In this document: positions 1 to 8,252 of the stretch, piece after piece
Layout: the number at the start of each line of letters is the position of its first letter
Numbering within the stretch: the stretch's first letter is position 1
From: an uncultured Polaribacter sp.
GTDB taxonomy: Bacteria; Bacteroidota; Bacteroidia; Flavobacteriales; Flavobacteriaceae
NCBI GenBank assembly: GCA_943846595.1
Contig: OX044355.1
Coordinates: 1,178,001-1,242,000 of the forward strand
DNA: 64,000 nucleotides
Reading direction: 5' to 3'
Notes under the pieces: model-generated
What the model was told of the DNA's origin: nothing
The model's input: only the letters and a program-made list of their open reading frames with translations
Databases searched by the model: none
Position numbers and translations under genes: made by a program

Positions 1-115
1 CTATACTTTTTTAAGAGGCTGTAGCTTTGAGTATTTTTTAGTATAAGCACAAATAAAATTAGGTTTTATTGTTGTATTTTATACATTTACACAAAATATA
101 TAATTTTAATTACCA

Positions 116-1540
116 ATGTCGCAATTTATTAGTGTTTTTGATATGCTTAAAATTGGTGTGGGGCCCTCAAGTTCCCATACCTTAGGTCCTTGGAGAGCAG
201 CGCAGCAATGGATCTCAAAATTAAAAGAATCAAGTCGTTTTTTGTGGGTTGATGAGGTTAAAGTGGATTTGTATGGTTCTTTATCATTAACAGGGAAAGG
301 ACATGCTACAGATGCTGCAATCTTACTAGGTTTAAGTGGAACAGATCCTGAGTTCATTCCAATTGAAGAGATTGATGCCATCTTAGCTGCTGTTAAAGAC
401 AGCTCATTATTGTATTTGAATAATGAGAAAATGATCTCTTTTTCTATTGATAACATTCAATTTAATAAAGAGTTTCTTCCTTTAAATCCTAACGGGATGA
501 CATTTACAGCATTTCAAAATAAGGAACTTATTTCTAAAGAAACCTATTATTCAATTGGTGGTGGATTTATCATTCAAGATGATGATTCGTTGGTAGATGA
601 AATTGAAGTAACAAAACAAAATTTTCCATATCCAATTAACCGTGCAGTAAAATTAGAGCAGTATTGCGAGCAAGAAAATTTAGCTATTTCTGAAATTGTA
701 CTTCAGAATGAATTGGTGTTAAACTCTATAACTAAAATTGATGACGAATTGCATCGTATTTGGACTACAATGCTAGAATGCATGTATATAGGTTGTCATA
801 CAAAAGGTGTTTTACCTGGCGGGCTTTCTGTAAAAAGGCGTGCTTTTGACACCCATGTCAAGTTGATTAAAGATACACAATATACAAATCCGGAAGATTG
901 GATTAGGGCAATAAGGAGTACAGAAGTAAAATTTCGTGAAATTTTAAAATGGGTAAGTTGTTTTGCACTTTCAGTAAATGAAGTGAATGCCTCTTTAGGT
1001 CGCGTCGTTACGGCTCCAACTAATGGAAGTGCTGGGGTAGTTCCTGCTGTTTTAATGTACTATCTGGTAATAGAAAACCATGAGGCAGATTTTGAACACA
1101 TTAAAAAATTCTTACTAACGGCCGGTGAAATTGGAAGTATTTTTAAGAAAAATGCGACAATTTCTGCTGCGATGGGTGGCTGTCAAGCAGAAATAGGGGT
1201 TTCTTCAGCTATGGCAGCGGCAGCATTAACTGAATTGTTAGGCGGATCTCCAGCTCAATGTTTAGTTGCTGCAGAGATTGCCATGGAACATCATCTAGGC
1301 TTGACTTGTGATCCAATTGGTGGCTTGGTACAAATACCCTGCATTGAAAGAAATGCAATGGGGGCAATAAAGGCGATAAATGCTGCAGAAATGGCTTTAG
1401 AAACAGATCCAAAAGAGGTGAAAGTTCCGTTGGATAAAGTGATTGACACGATGTGGGAGACCGCTAAAGATATGAATAAAAACTATAAAGAAACTTCTAG
1501 GGGAGGTTTGGCAGTTACTGTTAGGATGGTGGACTGCTAA
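116..1540 (+). CDS. sdaA: L-serine ammonia-lyase (single-chain, iron-sulfur)
   Basis: This enzyme deaminates L-serine to pyruvate and ammonia in the cytoplasm. The 474-residue protein has the full single-chain layout: an N-terminal regulatory/beta domain opening with a GVGPSSSHT motif, then the alpha catalytic domain with the conserved stretch around APTNGSAGVVPA. Three cysteines expected to hold the 4Fe-4S cluster are present at C356 (GGCQAEIG), C398 (LTCDPIGG) and C409 (IPCIERNA). The ATG at 116 directly precedes the conserved start of the domain. It stands alone and converges on the proteorhodopsin gene, with a shared hairpin terminator between them. Length and motifs are normal for the family, so the call is firm. 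Confidence 0.95.
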   Translation: MSQFISVFDMLKIGVGPSSSHTLGPWRAAQQWISKLKESSRFLWVDEVKVDLYGSLSLTGKGHATDAAILLGLSGTDPEFIPIEEIDAILAAVKDSSLLYLNNEKMISFSIDNIQFNKEFLPLNPNGMTFTAFQNKELISKETYYSIGGGFIIQDDDSLVDEIEVTKQNFPYPINRAVKLEQYCEQENLAISEIVLQNELVLNSITKIDDELHRIWTTMLECMYIGCHTKGVLPGGLSVKRRAFDTHVKLIKDTQYTNPEDWIRAIRSTEVKFREILKWVSCFALSVNEVNASLGRVVTAPTNGSAGVVPAVLMYYLVIENHEADFEHIKKFLLTAGEIGSIFKKNATISAAMGGCQAEIGVSSAMAAAALTELLGGSPAQCLVAAEIAMEHHLGLTCDPIGGLVQIPCIERNAMGAIKAINAAEMALETDPKEVKVPLDKVIDTMWETAKDMNKNYKETSRGGLAVTVRMVDC

Positions 1541-1565
1541 TTTGTTATAAGGAAGTTTCAAACAA

Positions 1566-1597
1566 AAAAAACCAGGAGTAGAAACTCCTGGTTTTTT
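1566..1597. terminator. Bidirectional terminator between sdaA and proteorhodopsin
   Basis: A 9-bp perfect stem (ACCAGGAGT / ACTCCTGGT) with a 4-base loop is flanked by an A run on the left and a T run on the right, so it can end transcription of sdaA on the plus strand and of the proteorhodopsin gene on the minus strand. Confidence 0.85.
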
Positions 1598-1614
1598 AGT
1601 TTTGAGTAAATACT

Positions 1615-2451
1615 CTATTTGTTAGAACTTTGAACAGCTAAGTTATAGATTACCAAACCAAATCCAATTTTGTTAATTGCATCACCAATATTATAGATAA
1701 TATCCATATTTAAGTTAGGTAGTAGATCAGAGTACCATTGACCTGTTGATGTTCCTGCCATATATCCTAATGGGTATATAGCCCATCCAACTAATACAAA
1801 CCAACATAAAGTTTTGTGAGCACTTAATACAGATCCACCAGCCTCAACAGCTAACTTCTTCGCAGATCCTAACCAAATGTCATAAACAATTTTAAAGTAT
1901 GCAGCTCCAGATAGAAGTCCCCAAATCTGTGCGTTAGGTTTGTCAATAGCTTCACCTATATAACCAGTTACAAGCATAACAACAGACCAGAAGATTAAAC
2001 TCCACATCATAGATTTTTTGGCACCAGCTACTTTTAGAATTAAGTAAAATTCAACACACATTAACGGTACTGTTAAAACCCAGTCTACATAACGGAAAAA
2101 TACTGGAGAATCTCCTACTTTCGTTGCAACATCATAAGTTCCAATCCAATAATCCCTCATGTACCAATAGTGAACTGCTGCTATGAAAGTAATTAAAGCA
2201 GAAATAAGAATTGAGGTTCTCCATTTCTTGTCAAAACTGTTCATTGAAAAGAAGAAAAACACGGATGCAGCCATCATGGCCATACATCCTACAAAAAATG
2301 TAAATCCAACATAATCGTCTGTTGGCATTTTCGCCATTTTAGCCATTTTTGCTACCGGCTCAACTGACGCAGCTAAAGTCTCAGTAGACTTAGCTATTGT
2401 GTCTTTTGCTGCAGTAACAATTTCAGCCGCTTGAATCATTAGTAAATTCAT
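1615..2451 (-). CDS. Proteorhodopsin, green-type proton pump
   Basis: This is a seven-helix retinal protein that pumps protons outward across the inner membrane when lit. The 278-residue protein carries the DTE motif of proton-pumping proteorhodopsins: D123 (proton acceptor), T127 and E134 (proton donor), in the segment RYVDWVLTVPLMCVE. R120 and H94 match the conserved arginine and the histidine that pairs with the acceptor aspartate. The retinal Schiff-base lysine is K261 (DAINKIGFG). The tuning position corresponding to residue 105 of the reference protein is methionine (M131), which family knowledge links to green absorption. About 45 residues precede the first helix; they are rich in Ala and Lys and contain AKM three times in tandem. 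Blh, which makes the retinal, is divergently transcribed next door. The beta-carotene pathway itself is not in this window. Confidence 0.97.
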   Translation of the reverse strand: MNLLMIQAAEIVTAAKDTIAKSTETLAASVEPVAKMAKMAKMPTDDYVGFTFFVGCMAMMAASVFFFFSMNSFDKKWRTSILISALITFIAAVHYWYMRDYWIGTYDVATKVGDSPVFFRYVDWVLTVPLMCVEFYLILKVAGAKKSMMWSLIFWSVVMLVTGYIGEAIDKPNAQIWGLLSGAAYFKIVYDIWLGSAKKLAVEAGGSVLSAHKTLCWFVLVGWAIYPLGYMAGTSTGQWYSDLLPNLNMDIIYNIGDAINKIGFGLVIYNLAVQSSNK

Positions 2452-2507
2452 AATAATATATAAGTTTAAGTTAGTAAAATATATAGTGATTTAACACCAA
2501 TACTTTT

Positions 2508-2539
2508 CAAATATAAGGAAATAATTGTTAAATTTACAA
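2508..2539 (-). promoter_or_regulatory. Proteorhodopsin promoter
   Basis: On the minus strand a TTG (2537-2539) is followed after 21 bases by TATATTTG (2508-2515), matching the Bacteroidota consensus TTG / TAnnTTTG. Transcription would begin near 2501, leaving a leader of roughly 50 bases before the ATG at 2451. Confidence 0.7.
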
Positions 2540-2555
2540 TTACTTAAATATAATT

Positions 2556-3425
2556 ATGAAGAATTACCAAAATTTTATGATGTTTTTTACGTTTTTCATG
2601 TTTTGGTTTAGCATCCAATTTGGCGATATTGTTGAAGATTCTGTCGCTTTTGTATTGATCGTATCTCTAGGAATATTGCACGGTGCAAACGATTTACTCA
2701 TTTTGGCAAAAGGTAAAAATAGTAAGATGTTTTTTTTAAAACACCTGTTGGTTTATCTGACAATTATTATCGCTTGTGTGCTGATCTATTTATTCAGTCC
2801 TTTTATTGCTATTCTTCTGTTTATTTTACTAAGTTCTTATCATTTTGGAGAAGAACATCTGGGAGAAAAGATAAAAGTCAATCGAATTTTCAACTTAATT
2901 TTTTACCTGTTCTATGGTGTTTTTCTATTCTCCATACTTTTTTATGTTTCATTAACAGCGGTAAATGAAATTATGCAAGAACTTACGGGAATTACCTTTA
3001 CAAAAATTCAAATAGCCAATGCTTTTTCAATTTCTTTATCAGTGCTCTTAATTTTAAGTATCTATTTATATGTAACAAAGAAAATTCAGTTAAGTGTGCT
3101 ATTTAAAGAATTCTTTTATTTGTGCCTTCTATCTTTAGTCTTTAAAACCTCTTCGTTGATATTAGGCTTTGCTATTTACTTTATATTTTGGCATTCCATT
3201 CCTTCACTATTAAATCAAGTTGCCTTTATCTATGGAGATCTTACCAAAGAAAGTGTTGTAAATTATTTTAAGAAAGCATTTATCTATTGGATGATAAGTG
3301 TTTTTGGACTCCTTGTCTTATATCAAATAATCCCTGAGGTTCATTTATTTTCAAGCATTATCTTTGTATTGTTATTTGCAGTTACCGCTCCTCACACTTG
3401 GGTGATGTTTAAAATGAAAAATTAA
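2556..3425 (+). CDS. blh: Brp/Blh family beta-carotene 15,15'-dioxygenase
   Basis: This membrane enzyme splits beta-carotene into two retinal molecules, supplying the chromophore for the adjacent proteorhodopsin. The 289-residue protein is almost wholly hydrophobic, with many predicted membrane helices. The expected metal-binding histidines are visible: H42 (GILHGANDLL), H96 and H101 (SSYHFGEEH), H213 (FWHSIPS) and H280 (TAPHTWVMF). The gene is divergent from the rhodopsin gene across about 104 bases. Immediately upstream a TAAATTTA (2529-2536) is one base off the -7 consensus. The 3' end overlaps the yaaA stop region by 4 bases in a convergent arrangement. Confidence 0.93.
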   Translation: MKNYQNFMMFFTFFMFWFSIQFGDIVEDSVAFVLIVSLGILHGANDLLILAKGKNSKMFFLKHLLVYLTIIIACVLIYLFSPFIAILLFILLSSYHFGEEHLGEKIKVNRIFNLIFYLFYGVFLFSILFYVSLTAVNEIMQELTGITFTKIQIANAFSISLSVLLILSIYLYVTKKIQLSVLFKEFFYLCLLSLVFKTSSLILGFAIYFIFWHSIPSLLNQVAFIYGDLTKESVVNYFKKAFIYWMISVFGLLVLYQIIPEVHLFSSIIFVLLFAVTAPHTWVMFKMKN

Positions 3426-4180
3426 CGAGTAAACACGAGTTCTGTCTTTGAAGAGAGCGCTGTAGAAAATCGATAGTTCTCTCCATTAAACCCTTTAAGT
3501 CCCTCGATAGTCGTAATATTATTTTCTAGAAGATACCGCACCATGAGTCCACGAGCTTTTTTTGCAAAAGTCATTATAACTTTATAGTCTCCATTTTTTA
3601 ATTCTTTAAAGACTGGCGTAATCATTGGTACTTTTAATACTTTTTGATTGACTGATTTAAAATACTCCGAACTGGCTAGGTTTATAAATAACTCATCTTC
3701 TAGTAGTTCTTCGTTCAATTTGTTTGCCAAGGTATCTCCCCAAAATGTATAGAGATTTTCTGTTTTGCCAACCTTGAGTCTTGTACCCATTTCCAATCGA
3801 TACGGTTGGATCAAGTCCAACGGCTTCAATAAGCCATATAAACCCGATAAAATCCGTAACCTATTCTGTAACAAAGGTATTTTCTCTTCGGATAAAGAGT
3901 GAACGTCAATGCCTCTAAACACCTCTCCTGTAAAAGAATAAATTGCTTGTTTTGCATTTTTTGGCGTAAATGGAGTTTCCCAAAGTTGGTTGCGTTCATA
4001 ATTTAAATCGGCCAAAGCAACGGAAATCTTCATTAGCTCACCAATTTTATTTTTTGAAAGTGACTTTAGTTTTTTATGCAGCTTCTCTGATTGAGGCAAA
4101 AATTGAGGTTGGGTAAACAAACTTGTTGGCGCCTTACTCTCAAAGTCTAAAGATTTTGCGGGAGAAATAATAATTTTCAT
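3422..4180 (-). CDS. yaaA: YaaA family peroxide stress protein (UPF0246)
   Basis: The 252-residue protein begins MKIIISPAKSLDFE, the signature opening of the YaaA family, and carries the conserved FTGEVFRG and LRILSGLYGLL stretches and the C-terminal GFNGENYRFS motif. In E. coli YaaA lowers free iron and limits Fenton damage during peroxide stress; the same role here is inferred from family membership. It converges on blh with a 4-base overlap. The upstream gap is shared with the divergent DUF6428 gene. Confidence 0.93.
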   Translation of the reverse strand: MKIIISPAKSLDFESKAPTSLFTQPQFLPQSEKLHKKLKSLSKNKIGELMKISVALADLNYERNQLWETPFTPKNAKQAIYSFTGEVFRGIDVHSLSEEKIPLLQNRLRILSGLYGLLKPLDLIQPYRLEMGTRLKVGKTENLYTFWGDTLANKLNEELLEDELFINLASSEYFKSVNQKVLKVPMITPVFKELKNGDYKVIMTFAKKARGLMVRYLLENNITTIEGLKGFNGENYRFSTALSSKTELVFTR

Positions 4181-4247
4181 AAATAATCTATTGTTTTGTA
4201 AAAGTACAACTTCAAGGATATAATTTCAAGTTTTTGAAACTCAAATA

Positions 4248-4274
4248 ATCAATTTTAATATCAATAAAATTGAT
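4248..4274. promoter_or_regulatory. Inverted repeat, possible operator
   Basis: A perfect 10-bp inverted repeat, ATCAATTTTA and TAAAATTGAT, is separated by 7 bases and lies between yaaA and the DUF6428 gene. About 30 bases further on is a near-match -7 box (TATCTTTA, about 4304-4311). The half-sites resemble ATCAA/TTGAT sites known for some ArsR-type repressors; that reading is inference. Confidence 0.4.
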
Positions 4275-4336
4275 GATGACTGTCTCATTTTTTTCTGTTT
4301 TTCAGTATCTTTAACGAACAATAAAATACCAAATTT

Positions 4337-4810
4337 GTGATGAAACTATCAGCAATAAAGAAACATTTAAAAAGCATAGAAACGATTACATTTCAGCTCC
4401 CAAATAGGCAACTAGTAGCCCGTCATTTCCATGTAACTGAAGTCGGGAAAATAACAAAAAATTTCATTGATTGTGGAGGTAAAATTCGAAATGAAGAGTT
4501 CATTGGCTTTCAATTATGGGAAGAAAATGATTATGATCATCGATTGCATCCTGAGAAATTAATGGAAATTATCGAACGTTCTGAGCAGCTTTTTGAGTTT
4601 TCAGATTTGGAAGTTGAAGTCGAGTATCAAGGAAAAGAAACGATTGGAAAATATGGTTTGGACTTTGATGGTAAAAACTTTTTATTGACCTCAAAACTTA
4701 CCGCTTGTCTGGCAAAAGACGCTTGTGGGATTCCACAAGAAAAAACAAGAATTAGCATTTCAGAGGCGAAGAACCTAAATGAATGTGACCCAAATTCAGG
4801 TTGTTGCTAA
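4337..4810 (+). CDS. DUF6428 family protein
   Basis: This is a 157-residue soluble protein of unknown function. It looks like the Bacteroidota DUF6428 family, whose genes are often found beside ArsR-type repressors and arsenic resistance genes. It ends in a cysteine-rich tail (NECDPNSGCC) and has two further cysteines in CLAKDACG, which could bind a metal or metalloid. No ArsR, arsenate reductase or arsenite pump is present nearby, so the arsenic link is only from family habit. The ATG at 4337 is preceded by an inverted repeat that could be an operator. The upstream neighbour yaaA is divergent. Confidence 0.65.
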   Translation: MMKLSAIKKHLKSIETITFQLPNRQLVARHFHVTEVGKITKNFIDCGGKIRNEEFIGFQLWEENDYDHRLHPEKLMEIIERSEQLFEFSDLEVEVEYQGKETIGKYGLDFDGKNFLLTSKLTACLAKDACGIPQEKTRISISEAKNLNECDPNSGCC

Positions 4811-4917
4811 TGTCTTCAGTTTCTCTATTTAGTAACTAAATCGGACGTTGTTGTCGATTAAATCAACACATTAATAGGAGCTCTCAAAAGAGTTCTATAC
4901 ATAAGAAACAAACATCT

Positions 4918-5505
4918 ATGCATCCAACTTTAAATCAAAACTTATTTTTTATAAAAGAACATGTCGGCATGTTCAAAGCAGCAAATAATTACGACATCTA
5001 CAATCCAGAAAATCAAGAAATGATACTGTCTTGTCGTGAAGAGAGCCTTGGTTTTTTCACCAAGTTATTACGATTTTCAGAATACAAAAGAATGACTCCT
5101 TTTCATGTGGAAGTGAAGACTCCTCAGGGAGCAAAAGTGCTCACCGTAAAACGAGGCGTGTCTATATTTGTTTCCAACGTTGAGGTTTTTGACGAAAAAG
5201 ATAAGTTAATCGGAATGTTCAAGCAAAAATTATTTTCAATAGGAGGGAAGTTTAATGTGCTGGATCCACAAGAAAATATCTTGTGCAAATTAAAAGGGAA
5301 GTGGACGCGTTGGGATTTTAAATTTATGAAAGACGATATAGAACTCGGTCATGTAAGTAAAAAATGGGCAGGATTGGGGAAGGAAATGTTTACCAGTGCA
5401 GATAATTATATGTTAGAAATTAACAAAGAAGTTTCAAAAGAAGATCCTTTGCGAATTTTAATTCTTGCAGCCGTAATTTGTATCGATATGGTATTAAAAG
5501 AATAA
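4918..5505 (+). CDS. Phospholipid scramblase-related / LURP-one-like protein
   Basis: This 195-residue protein resembles the tubby-like beta-barrel family that includes phospholipid scramblases and LURP-one proteins. The pattern is a run of short beta strands with repeated Gly and charged turns (FKQKLFSIGGKFNVLDPQEN, KLKGKWTRWDFKF). A hydrophobic segment close to the C-terminus (RILILAAVICIDMVL) fits the buried C-terminal helix of the fold. Its function in bacteria is not known. A weak stem-loop follows the gene, and a 107-base gap separates it from the DUF6428 gene. Confidence 0.7.
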   Translation: MHPTLNQNLFFIKEHVGMFKAANNYDIYNPENQEMILSCREESLGFFTKLLRFSEYKRMTPFHVEVKTPQGAKVLTVKRGVSIFVSNVEVFDEKDKLIGMFKQKLFSIGGKFNVLDPQENILCKLKGKWTRWDFKFMKDDIELGHVSKKWAGLGKEMFTSADNYMLEINKEVSKEDPLRILILAAVICIDMVLKE

Positions 5506-5523
5506 GGAATATCCTTAAAAAAC

Positions 5524-5546
5524 AAACGCCAGTATTGACGGCGTTT
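5524..5546. terminator. Stem-loop between convergent genes
   Basis: A 7-bp stem (AAACGCC / GGCGTTT) with a 9-base loop sits between the scramblase-like gene and rluD, which converge. The T run is short, so strength is uncertain. Confidence 0.5.
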
Positions 5547-5564
5547 ATTCTTAGGTAATTATTG

Positions 5565-6599
5565 TTAAAGATCGTCTTTAGAATTTACTGTATAGGTCCT
5601 CCATTTGTCTAAACAAGCCTTAATGTCTTCAGGTATTTCAGAGTTAAAACGCATAAATTCTCCAGTTGTTGGATGTGTGAATCCTAATGTTTTTGCATGC
5701 AAAGCTTGTCTTGGCAATGTTTTAAAACAGTTTTGGACAAACTGCTTGTATTTGGTAAAAGTTGTGCCTTTTAAGATGTCATTTCCACCATAACGCTCAT
5801 CATTAAAGAGGGTGTGTCCAATGTGTTTGAAATGGGCTCTAATTTGATGGGTTCTTCCTGTTTCTAGTTTACATTGTACTAAGGTAACATACATAAACCG
5901 ATCTATTACTTTGAAATGGGTGACTGCATGTTTTCCAAAATCACCTTCAGGGAATACATCCATTTGTAATCGATTTTTTAAGCTGCGCCCAATATTTCCT
6001 TCAATACGCCCTTCATCTTCATCGATATTCCCCCATACTAGGGCATAATACAGACGTTCCGTGGTTCTGTCAAAAAACTGTTTTGATAAGTTTGCCAAAG
6101 CAGCCTCTGTTTTTGCAACCACCAACAATCCACTAGTATCTTTGTCAATTCGATGGACGAGTCCAGGGCGTTCGTTTGAATTTGTAGGTAAGTTTTCGAT
6201 ATGGTGAATTAAACCGTTCACTAAAGTTCCAGAGTAATTTCCATGACCAGGGTGTACAACCATTCCTGCTTTTTTATTGACTACAATAACGGCATCATCT
6301 TCATAGACGATATCAATCGGTAAATCCTCTGCAATCAACAATTGCTCTGCTGGTGGATGTGATAAGAGCACTCTAACAACATCATTTGGTTTTACTTTAT
6401 GATTTTGCTTTACGGGAATTTCATTCACTAAAATATTTCCATTTTTTGCCGCTTGTTGAATTTTATTTCGCGTCGCATTTTCTATGAAATTCATTAAAAA
6501 TTTATCAACTCGTAAAGGCTCTTGTCCTATACTAGCTGCAAATTTATGGTGCTCATATAAATCCTCATTTTCTATTTCTTGGTCGTTGTTCTCTTGCAT
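5565..6599 (-). CDS. rluD: RluA/RluD family pseudouridine synthase
   Basis: This enzyme converts uridines of 23S rRNA to pseudouridine. The 344-residue protein has an N-terminal S4 RNA-binding domain (about residues 28-95, beginning LRVDKFLMNF) and the catalytic domain with the hallmark HRIDKDTSGLLVV, in which the Asp is the catalytic residue. A further conserved motif, ETGRTHQIRAHF, follows. The layout fits the RluD subgroup, which modifies helix 69, although RluC or RluA activity cannot be excluded. It is downstream of the PASTA gene with a 24-base gap and is probably co-transcribed with it. Confidence 0.9.
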   Translation of the reverse strand: MQENNDQEIENEDLYEHHKFAASIGQEPLRVDKFLMNFIENATRNKIQQAAKNGNILVNEIPVKQNHKVKPNDVVRVLLSHPPAEQLLIAEDLPIDIVYEDDAVIVVNKKAGMVVHPGHGNYSGTLVNGLIHHIENLPTNSNERPGLVHRIDKDTSGLLVVAKTEAALANLSKQFFDRTTERLYYALVWGNIDEDEGRIEGNIGRSLKNRLQMDVFPEGDFGKHAVTHFKVIDRFMYVTLVQCKLETGRTHQIRAHFKHIGHTLFNDERYGGNDILKGTTFTKYKQFVQNCFKTLPRQALHAKTLGFTHPTTGEFMRFNSEIPEDIKACLDKWRTYTVNSKDDL

Positions 6600-6623
6600 A
6601 ATTCCTCGGTAAGTACTTGAAAT

Positions 6624-7181
6624 TTAATTTCCTTTGCCATCCCCTAAAATCAACTCAATGGTCGAATTTTTTGGTAATTTATCTCCAATCTTTATTTTTC
6701 TATTCTTAAATTTCAACCCCCTTACAACATCTTTCCCAATGTCTGGTACATATGAAAACTCAGTTCCAACATTAAAACCAGTTGACTTTAATTCGGTGGT
6801 AGCTTGTCTCTTTGTACGACCATTTAAATCCGGTACCTCTAAAGAACGATACTTTGAAGGATTTAAAACCAAGTAAATTTTACGTTTTTCTTTTACGAAG
6901 TCACCCGCTTTTGGGGATTGTTCTATGACTGATTTATTTGGGTAATTGGGGTTGTAACTAGCAGAATCCATTACTTTTAAATCGAGATTTAATTCCGTTA
7001 ACTTTTGTCTTACTTCCACCAACGACATTTTTTCCAAGTTTGGTACTTGTATTTTTTGATTGTGGTTTGTGGTTACGCTTAACCAAAATTTTAATGCGAA
7101 AACTAAAAGCAACAAACCCACAAATGCAATTAATAATTGCTTTAAAAATGACTTACTAATTAGAAACTGAATAACACCCAT
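6624..7181 (-). CDS. PASTA domain membrane protein
   Basis: The 185-residue protein has one membrane helix near the N-terminus (about residues 12-31) followed by two PASTA repeats (about 40-108 and 113-182), the second beginning EVPDLNGRTKRQA. PASTA domains sense or bind peptidoglycan fragments, but here there is no kinase or penicillin-binding domain. Its neighbours are rluD downstream and, divergently, D-alanine-D-alanine ligase, which gives a loose cell-wall context. A perfect minus-strand -7 box (TATCTTTG) lies at 7202-7209. Confidence 0.88.
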   Translation of the reverse strand: MGVIQFLISKSFLKQLLIAFVGLLLLVFALKFWLSVTTNHNQKIQVPNLEKMSLVEVRQKLTELNLDLKVMDSASYNPNYPNKSVIEQSPKAGDFVKEKRKIYLVLNPSKYRSLEVPDLNGRTKRQATTELKSTGFNVGTEFSYVPDIGKDVVRGLKFKNRKIKIGDKLPKNSTIELILGDGKGN

Positions 7182-7201
7182 TTTTCGATTTTTAGAACAA
7201 A

Positions 7202-7254
7202 CAAAGATATAAAAACTAAACGTGGCTGTTTCTATTTATATTTTGATAAATTTG
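7202..7254. promoter_or_regulatory. Divergent -7 boxes for PASTA gene and ddl
   Basis: TATCTTTG on the minus strand (7202-7209) points at the PASTA gene and TAAATTTG on the plus strand (7247-7254) points at ddl. Both match TAnnTTTG exactly. I see no well-spaced TTG for either. Confidence 0.5.
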
Positions 7255-7273
7255 TTTTATTTTTTTAGCATAA

Positions 7274-8248
7274 ATGAAACAAAATATCGCCATAATAATG
7301 GGTGGCTATTCAGCCGAAGTTGACATTTCTATAAAAAGCGGAAATGTTGTTTATACGCATTTAGACAAAGAAAAGTATAGCCCTTTCCGAGTGCTTATTT
7401 TACACAATAAATGGGTGGCTTTAGATGCGAACGGGAAAGAATACCAGATCGATAAAAATGATTTTTCTTTTCTATTAGGTACCCAAAAAATAGTTTTTGA
7501 TTGTGTTTTCAATGCAATTCATGGAAATCCTGGTGAAAATGGAGCCATTTTAGCCTATTTTAAATTAATAGGATTGAAGCACACATCTGCAAGTCCATAT
7601 CAAATGGCTCTTACGTTTAATAAAAGAGATACCTTAAGTGTTGTGAAAGAATATGGAATTAAAACCGCAACTTCTTATTATTTGAACAAAGGGTCTCAGA
7701 TTGATCTTGATGCCATCATTGCTAAAGTTGGTTTGCCTTGTTTTGTAAAGCCAAACAATGCAGGTTCTAGTTTTGGTATTTCAAAAGCTCACAACCTAGC
7801 AGAGATGTTGCCAGCGATTCAAAAGGCGTTTAAAGAAGATTCTGAAATATTAATTGAATCTTTCTTGGAAGGTAGAGAGGTTTCAGTTGGAGTTATTCAA
7901 TATCAGCAAGCCCTTAAAGTATTGCCAATTACAGAGATTGTTACAGAAAATGATTTCTTCGATTATGAAGCAAAATACCAAGGAAAATCTACCGAGATTA
8001 CCCCTGCAATACTTTCCTCAGCAATACAGGAAAAAGTGGTGTTTACCGCCAAAAAAGTATACCATAGTCTCAATTTGTCTGGTTTTTCAAGAGCAGAATT
8101 TATTTTGGTAAAAGGAGAGCCTTATTTTTTAGAAATTAATACAGTACCTGGTTTAACAGAAGAAAGTATCTTACCACAGCAAGCTGCATGTGCAGGTATT
8201 TCTTTAAAACAACTATTTGATAATGCCATTCAGTCGGCTTTAAACTAA
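7274..8248 (+). CDS. ddl: D-alanine--D-alanine ligase
   Basis: This ATP-grasp enzyme joins two D-alanines for the peptidoglycan stem peptide. The 324-residue protein starts with the family's IAIIMGGYSAEVDIS motif, has the central ATP-grasp segment CFVKPNNAGSSFGIS, and ends with the metal-binding EINTVPGLTEESI motif, all as expected. The length is usual for the family. It is followed after 4 bases by coaD, so the two are probably translated from one message. A -7 box lies 20 bases before the ATG. Confidence 0.96.
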   Translation: MKQNIAIIMGGYSAEVDISIKSGNVVYTHLDKEKYSPFRVLILHNKWVALDANGKEYQIDKNDFSFLLGTQKIVFDCVFNAIHGNPGENGAILAYFKLIGLKHTSASPYQMALTFNKRDTLSVVKEYGIKTATSYYLNKGSQIDLDAIIAKVGLPCFVKPNNAGSSFGISKAHNLAEMLPAIQKAFKEDSEILIESFLEGREVSVGVIQYQQALKVLPITEIVTENDFFDYEAKYQGKSTEITPAILSSAIQEKVVFTAKKVYHSLNLSGFSRAEFILVKGEPYFLEINTVPGLTEESILPQQAACAGISLKQLFDNAIQSALN

Positions 8249-8252
8249 GAAT

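Noticed and set aside
1..115. Possible gene or RNA at the left edge
   Set aside because: The 115 bases before sdaA are AT-rich with a near-match -7 box at most; I see no coding frame or RNA structure.
106..456. Open frame on the minus strand over sdaA
   Set aside because: It lies wholly inside the well-supported sdaA gene, has no family resemblance and ends at odd places; it is a shadow frame.
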